Assembly: GCF_905475465.1 (NCBI RefSeq) | Contig: NC_062246.1 | Span: 11,992,001 to 12,056,000 of the forward strand | Length of the DNA: 64,000 nt | From: Pieris napi | Taxonomy: Eukaryota; Arthropoda; Insecta; Lepidoptera; Pieridae | Direction of reading: 5' to 3' | In this document: positions 57,919 to 64,000 of the stretch, one piece after another | How the letters are laid out: the number at the start of each line of letters is the position of its first letter | How positions within the stretch are numbered: position 1 is the first letter of the stretch | The notes under the pieces: generated by a model | Databases searched by the model: none | What the model saw: only the letters and a program-made list of their open reading frames with translations | Told to the model about the DNA's origin: nothing | Made by a program: the position numbers and the translations under genes

Positions 57919-58408
57919 GTTCACACGCGCGCGTTCAACTCTACATTCAACGTGCACATTCACATTCAGGAGCGTGTAAACGGTACGCCCGAGCCCGTGA
58001 ACGCGCCTGTGAACGTGAATGCCGCGAATCGGGCAAGTGTCGGTTTTTTGGCAAAGTTCAAAGGATGAATGTGCGGGCGCCCGGTGACCGTTTACACGCG
58101 CGCAGGCAGTCAGTCTCTCCCGCGCTTTCGGGACGAGTGGATCTTCATTCAACGTTGCTAAGGAAGTCGCTACGATCGGAGATTACAACATGGCGGAATA
58201 TAATCATTTTGTTTCTTTTTCCAATAAAAATAAGATAAGCCAAAGGATATGGCAGCAACAACACCGAGATCCTCGCTGCTCGCCATTCTGGCACTGACTG
58301 GCACGACGGCGTGCGTGTGAACAGCTTGAATGTCCGCCGGCCCGGGACGGGCTGCATGCTGCGCAGCCCGCCAGGCAGCCCGCCGGGCTGCACGGCGCGC
58401 GTGTGACC
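57919..58408 (-). mobile_element. GC-rich MITE, probably PIF/Harbinger derived
   Basis: Begins GTTCACACGCGCGC and ends with the complement of GGTCACACGCGCGC (one mismatch in 14). Flanks are TTA at the left and GTA at the right, close to but not an exact TWA duplication. A second perfect 12-bp inverted pair (CGTGTAAACGGT, 57973-57984 and 58087-58098) lies in the left half. On the - strand, around 58190-58285, MASSEDLGVVAAISFGLSYF followed by YWKKK resembles the N-terminus of some Harbinger transposases. It could instead be a CpG-rich promoter. Confidence 0.5.
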
Positions 58409-58515
58409 GTAGCATAAAACGTTCCATAATGCACCAGTGAATTTTATTTAATAGGCGCATTTTTGAATTAAAATTCTTATGAATATTAAAAAAATATTCG
58501 TCTTAAGTATATAAT

Positions 58516-58564
58516 TTTTTTTTTTTTTTGGAGTTTATGGCCTGGTATCTAGACCTTTAGGCCA
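58516..58564 (-). mobile_element. 49-bp LINE/SINE 3' tip with target duplication
   Basis: AAGTATATAAT flanks it at 58505-58515 and 58565-58575. The insert is a T run followed by GGAGTTTATGGCCTGGTATC and AGACCTTTAGGCCA, that is, a severely 5'-truncated retroposon in - orientation. Confidence 0.75.
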
Positions 58565-59689
58565 AAGTATATAATATTGTATAGAAAATCACAGAAAACT
58601 ATAAAAAATGCACATCGTGCAAAGTAGACTATATAAACATTCTAAATGATTACATTCAAGTGAAACCATAGACAGCAATAATAATACCTTGACTTAAATT
58701 AAAATAATTGGCGTGAAAAGTATCGTGGCCTACTTGTCATAACGAATTTATTAAATGAGATCATAAGGGTTACTGAAAGTTTGTGAAAGTTAATTTTTAT
58801 TGATAATTCTTGACTACCACTTCGAAGGGAAGAACTCTTTTATGTTCTCGTAAGGGTTTAACTCTTTGTCTATTGCATACCATTGTTCAATAGATTTTAA
58901 AAAAACATTAGAATTTATAATAACCACTGTTTTCTATTAGGAATAATACATTTATATACCTACCTATCAATGAGCACCTTTTGACATACTGTTTAAATAA
59001 AAAACATATTGATAGTATTATATCTAACTGTATCAGAATTTTCAGTGACAGTATTACTTTGGATTTACCAATGCTTCAATGAATGTTTAATGAACGGTAA
59101 AACTAATCATTGTTTCCAAAATATATTTTTGTTCCTTATTTTTAGAGCGATTAGGGCGTTTGTTACACAAAACAAAACAGTGATCGCGCAAGCGTAATAA
59201 CATTTATTTGTTTGAAAATCTGAAACGCATCCAATTAGAAGAGAAACATTTTAATACGAGTAGACAAATGTGCACAGGCACTCGAATAACACTTATGTAT
59301 TAGGCGGCGATTTGAATTAGTCGCGTAATACGATCGAATGGTTTTGATGTAAGAGCCTGCTTTAGAAATGTAGACTTTCTGCACAATTGTTAAAGTCTAA
59401 ATTTTATAGCTTGTGTTTGACGTTTCATGTCCATCGCCATTTTCCATGATGGCCGAAACGTGAATGCGACATCTACAGTCTATATCGCTTTTAGTGTCAA
59501 CGCGAGCATTAACCGTAGTGGTTGTGTACCCAACCTCTTGCTTAGAACCTTTGTAAGATAAATCATACGGAAAATCACCAAAACATACAAATAAATACTT
59601 GCAATTAGTTAAAAAATTATTCACTCTTTGTAATTTATCAAAGTAACTCGTGCAAGGCAATGTATATTAGTTAATATTGAATTTATCGC

Positions 59690-59960
59690 GCTTGTTTGAA
59701 TTGTCGTTTGTGGGAATCGATATTAGGTGTTATTAATGAAATTACTAAGGTGCTCCAAGTGATATTGTGTAGAACCTGTTCAAAATCTCGTTAAATTTAG
59801 ATGGTTTTAATATCGATAAAGTAAATAAAAAAATGCATAATTTCCCCGTGGTATAATCGGTTCGATACCGGTTAAGTTTTTTCCGCTGTTGTGCTCTTGA
59901 TAGTGCCAGTGTTAGTGATATGTGCAATAAATTATTGTGATTCACCTGAACACGAAGGTT
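59690..59960 (+). promoter_or_regulatory. Possible promoter and first non-coding exon of a downstream gene
   Basis: A somewhat more GC-rich stretch with TATCGATA at 59811-59818 (the DRE motif of insect housekeeping promoters) and further ATCGATA-like words. About 140 bases later AACACGAAG/gttagt could be a splice donor. No coding sequence follows in the window, so this is only a candidate. Confidence 0.25.
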
Positions 59961-59999
59961 AGTAAACATTACTATTATAATTATTCACCTACATTCTCT

Positions 60000-62900
60000 A
60001 AAATTGTATGTCAAGTCGTATCCACATATAGTCCTCCCTCCACATTAATTTTTTGTTGTTTTTAATCGCTAATGATAATGATTCCAAAAATGGTTTCATG
60101 TAGATTGTGAATTATTAAATAGTCTATGCCCTGTAATTTATTCAAAATGCTTAGATATATAATTTTTATGATCGCGTGATGGTTTTATCGTAAACTGAAA
60201 TCTACCATTGTTTTGTGACATCCAAACTACGATAATGTGTTTGGTATAATACCAGACATTAAAAACTATTCAATTCACTTATTTTACTATGAATATATTT
60301 TTTTACTTTTAATTAGTTGACTTTCCTTGACCTCTATAATTATTTACATAAGTCCTTATCCATTTTTTTAAGATATGGGTATGTTTACAATAAAGCTTGT
60401 GGTGACAAATATTTATAATAAATATAAAATCTTACTATCATTCCTTGTTTGTTACAAAATTACATGCAAATATTTTCACTATTGAAGAACAATTTGCTAT
60501 CAATACTGCAAATATATAATATATAATAAACTGGAAGAATTGTATCTAAGGTCCATATACAATTTTATGTAAAAACTATATGTTGTTTATCCCATAAGTT
60601 AGAACAAGTGCAGAATCCTCTTAAATTGTGTAACATTCACAACACAATGCCACTTTAAATGAAAAGCTATGACGATGAGCTTGTGGGGATAACATAAGTA
60701 GCTCCATAGAAGGCTTTTCTGCCTTTACCGGCACACTTTGTGGAGTACACTCTTCAATGTTATATATAGTTTTGTTCTATTTAAAACAATTATTATACAT
60801 TATGTATATTAGTACTTACATGCTTCTACTTGTGTGCTTGAGATTGTTTCTCCTGAATGGCTTTTAGTAATCCCTGATTAAACTATCATTATTCAAGTCA
60901 AATTTAAATTAAGTATGTATCTACAGGTCCGTGTTTTGTTATTGCCACATTACATATAGGCAAATATATTGAAAAATTATGTTTGGTAACTTTCATATAA
61001 AACTAAATACAGTAAACCTGTATAAAATGTAGCGTAATACAACTTTCTTATTTCTATAATTTACCCCATATCATTGAGATGTTTTAATTATAATATTTTA
61101 CAAAATTTCCCATAAACAAAATGGAATTGGTTGCTTAACTGTTTTGTTACATAATATGTATATCTTATATATGCAATTGATTGTATACATATCAGGAATA
61201 TGTCTAACCCATGCAGAACTTTAGAAATGTGTTGTATAACTAAAATAGTGTCTAGCTCCACAGTTTCAAAGCCAGTGGAACAGGTTTACATTTAACTAAG
61301 AATCCAGCTACACAGTTAACTTTGCACTTGCTTTGCTTTGCTTATTTAAATGTTCAATTTTGTTGAACAGGAAATTATATTTATTTATGAAGGGAATGTA
61401 GCAAGTCTTTATATATAGGATAGGAGACTGTAGAAACTCAGCAATTTCAATGATATTTTTTCATAGTTATTACAATGATTAACTATATACTAAAATTTAC
61501 TGAAAGTGATAATAAACATTATGTTTTATTATTAAATATTCTTAGTATTATGGGTCACTAAAAATAATACAAATACATTAAAATAAAACTTGATATAAAT
61601 AGAATATATGATAATTTCTTGCCTTGTTAATTTAAATCTTGACATATTCATTAAGTAACAAAAAGCTAGTTTCTATATTACATAGGGCATAAAAGATTAT
61701 TAGTACATATATAGCAGTGAAGATATCTTAACATCTGAATGATTGTTTAAACTCATTCACCTAAATACACTAAAGAAAGTCCACCATTACCTAACCCAAA
61801 CATGGAGGATGTTATTCTCAATCTAGTGTTACTAATAGCGTTACTTGATACTATAATGAATAATACTGTGATAGGACTAGCTATTGTGTTCAGTGATTTC
61901 ATTGTTTACTTTATACACTCACAGCTGTGACATAGTCTGAACTCTGAATAAGATTATGTTACCTTGTTAGGATTAAATATATTTAATAAGGTTTATTTAA
62001 AATACCTGTATCTTACAAAGATAGACCCAGTTAATTCTTGATTAAGAAATAAAGAAAGGAACACAACATATTTTTGGTAGGATATTCAGTATAAATTATA
62101 TTAATTAAGTATTATATAGTAATATAGTGATGACATATGATTGGTTTAAAGCATGCCAAGTAAATTTATTTCTTAAATAAAAACCATTGTTTAATATTAA
62201 AATAATAGTTTTTTAAAAGATCGAGAAATTTTGATTTATATATAATAGATAGAGAAAGAATAAGAAAAAAAAAATAAAAAGGCTATATTAAGTACCAAAC
62301 AAATGCAAATTATTAATACAAACTATATTATATACTTTGTACAAAAGACAATGGTACCTAAATCTAATCCTCCGACTGGTATATGTATTAATTTTTGAAA
62401 TTAACTTTATAGTTATTATTATTTAATAAATACTATACAGTACTTTATATAAGTTTAATTTATTTTTTCACATAATTGTCAAAGCCAAACTTGTACTTTT
62501 AAGAATACATTTTGACACAATAATGTCGCCATTACAATTCACTACAAATCAAAGTAATAATGAAACAATCTTGCACTCACAAAACATAAGTGTTTCGGTG
62601 TACTACGGGTGTACTTATAAAAAGCAAGTTTCCGGTTAATAATCTCGGCGACCTAGAAGGGTAAAAACTAGTCTAACGCCTAGTCATGTTAAGTCTTTAT
62701 ATGGAGGCTGGAGACCTAGATTTAAATAAGGGTTTCTATTTTTAATCTTACTTGGTCAGCGGTTTAATTAAGTGTAAAGTTTATATGTGAAATTATACTA
62801 ACTTTCATGCATGCCTCTTATTTTAGAAAATACATAAGTAACGTTCTGTCGTTTTATGTCTTGTCTCCTCAATCACAGGGCAGACATATTTTTCCGTCTG

Positions 62901-64000
62901 TTTTTCCATACTTTGGTCTACTGAAGTATATACCTTCACGCCACTTGTGGTTTATAAACGGAGACTTGTTATTTTCAATGATTATAGTAATGCTTGACTT
63001 TTCTATATTTTATTGTAAACATTTTTAACGATTACGGTAATATTTTGTTACGTAATCTTTGTTACGTCCATAAATTACGTATAAACTTGAATAATACTAT
63101 ATTTCACAGTTAACAACAGTGTTCTAGTAGTTAAGTTATCCTTTCTCTAACCTGAGATCATATATTTGAGTCGCGGTTACAAGGGATATTATTTCTACAT
63201 ATAATACCTATGCAATTACCTCTTGTTATAGACCCAATAATTTAAGTCACGTGTCTTCGCTGGAGACTGAAATTCTATTTGCCTAAAAACAATAGAGGTA
63301 AAGATATCTCCGACCCATGCTCCATTGGAGGACTTTAAATTATTCGTACAGGTCCTAATTATACATGTTGTACGTTTCAAACAAAACTTTTGAATCAATC
63401 AATATATATATATCAAACAATAACCCATTAAATATGTATGTATAACATAATTGTTCTTAGAAAAGACAAAAGAAACCTAAATAGATAAGAGAGTAGTTAT
63501 TGTTCTTGATTCCTCTGATAAAAATATGGTGGGCGTGTGAAAGATGTGTAGATTATGAATGTTTACAAATGTAACTTACCCAAAATAAGGTCAATGACAC
63601 ACAACTGAGATACGATGTTTGTCAAATAGACATTGCACTGGTATATGAAGTGTTTTTACTCCGGAAGTTCGGACTTCGATACTTAGGACAACACAAATAT
63701 ATATATAGCTGTAATTTATACAAGAATTCACAAAATGTAATCAAAGAATTAATCAGCTACTAAATGAATTAGTCACAGAAGAAATTATCGACTATCTTTG
63801 CGCTCTATAGTAAATATATGTTAAGATTCTTTAAAATTCGATATCAATGACTGATACACTATTGCTTAAGATATGTGCAATATAACATACATCCTAACAA
63901 TAATAATACTTAATTTGTGGAACTGGAAGAGATAATAGAACAACAATTATAAAATGTGACCAAATGATGAATTTAAAAAAAGGTGGGAATATGTGATTGG
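60000..64000. other. AT-rich DNA without recognised genes
   Basis: Apart from a degenerate tRNA-like SINE scrap near 63115-63180, nothing recognisable on either strand. Fits a long first intron or intergenic DNA. Confidence 0.5.

Noticed and set aside
58145..58460. Several overlapping open frames of 76-108 codons in the GC-rich patch
   Set aside because: GC-rich DNA keeps all frames open by chance; only a short harbinger-like stretch is meaningful.

Overview
The window is insect genomic DNA, most likely from a moth or butterfly. It is AT-rich, has introns with GT..AG junctions, and is crowded with interspersed repeats of lepidopteran type: tRNA-derived SINEs with poly-T/A ends, many 5'-truncated LINE 3' ends, PIF/Harbinger and pogo-like DNA elements. 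The assignment rests on sequence style and protein resemblance read by eye; no database was searched.

The main resident is a complete multi-exon gene on the + strand, 27257-51424, for a P protein (OCA2; Drosophila hoepel) homologue of the ArsB/NhaD-type ion-transporter superfamily. I could place 18 coding exons whose phases all agree. They give 2358 coding bases, 785 residues, with one N-terminal membrane segment, a lumenal loop, and two inverted-topology repeats carrying the paired DN and GDPPN / GASAN motifs. An additional open exon at 12813-12973 ends in phase 2 and would splice in frame to exon 3; it may be an upstream alternative first exon.

On the - strand, three small exons (9643-9768, 6908-6996, 6258-6363) join in frame into about 107 residues that look like most of a PTB/PID domain. 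The rest of that gene was not found. Sequence around 59.7-60.0 kb may be the promoter and first non-coding exon of a further gene running out of the window.

The rest is mostly mobile DNA. The P-gene introns hold a nearly full-length LINE with both ORFs open (41257-46340), a 5'-truncated RNase H-bearing LINE with a 16-bp target duplication (47518-49030), SINEs, a 22-copy 19-bp minisatellite (34432-34852) and LINE tails lying within about 12-20 bp of splice sites. Upstream (13.4-26.8 kb) lie a foldback element with 109-bp arms, a pogo-like element keeping the end of its transposase, an internally deleted PIF/Harbinger element with TTA duplications, an RTE-like fragment with a twin-priming type inversion, and a nested insertion. 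From 51.5 kb to the end there is little I can name apart from a GC-rich possible Harbinger MITE at 57.9-58.4 kb and small LINE remnants. No RNA genes, CRISPR arrays or bacterial operons were seen, and I found no clearly new gene system; the most notable features are how transposable elements sit against the splice sites of the P gene and the unidentified PTB gene.
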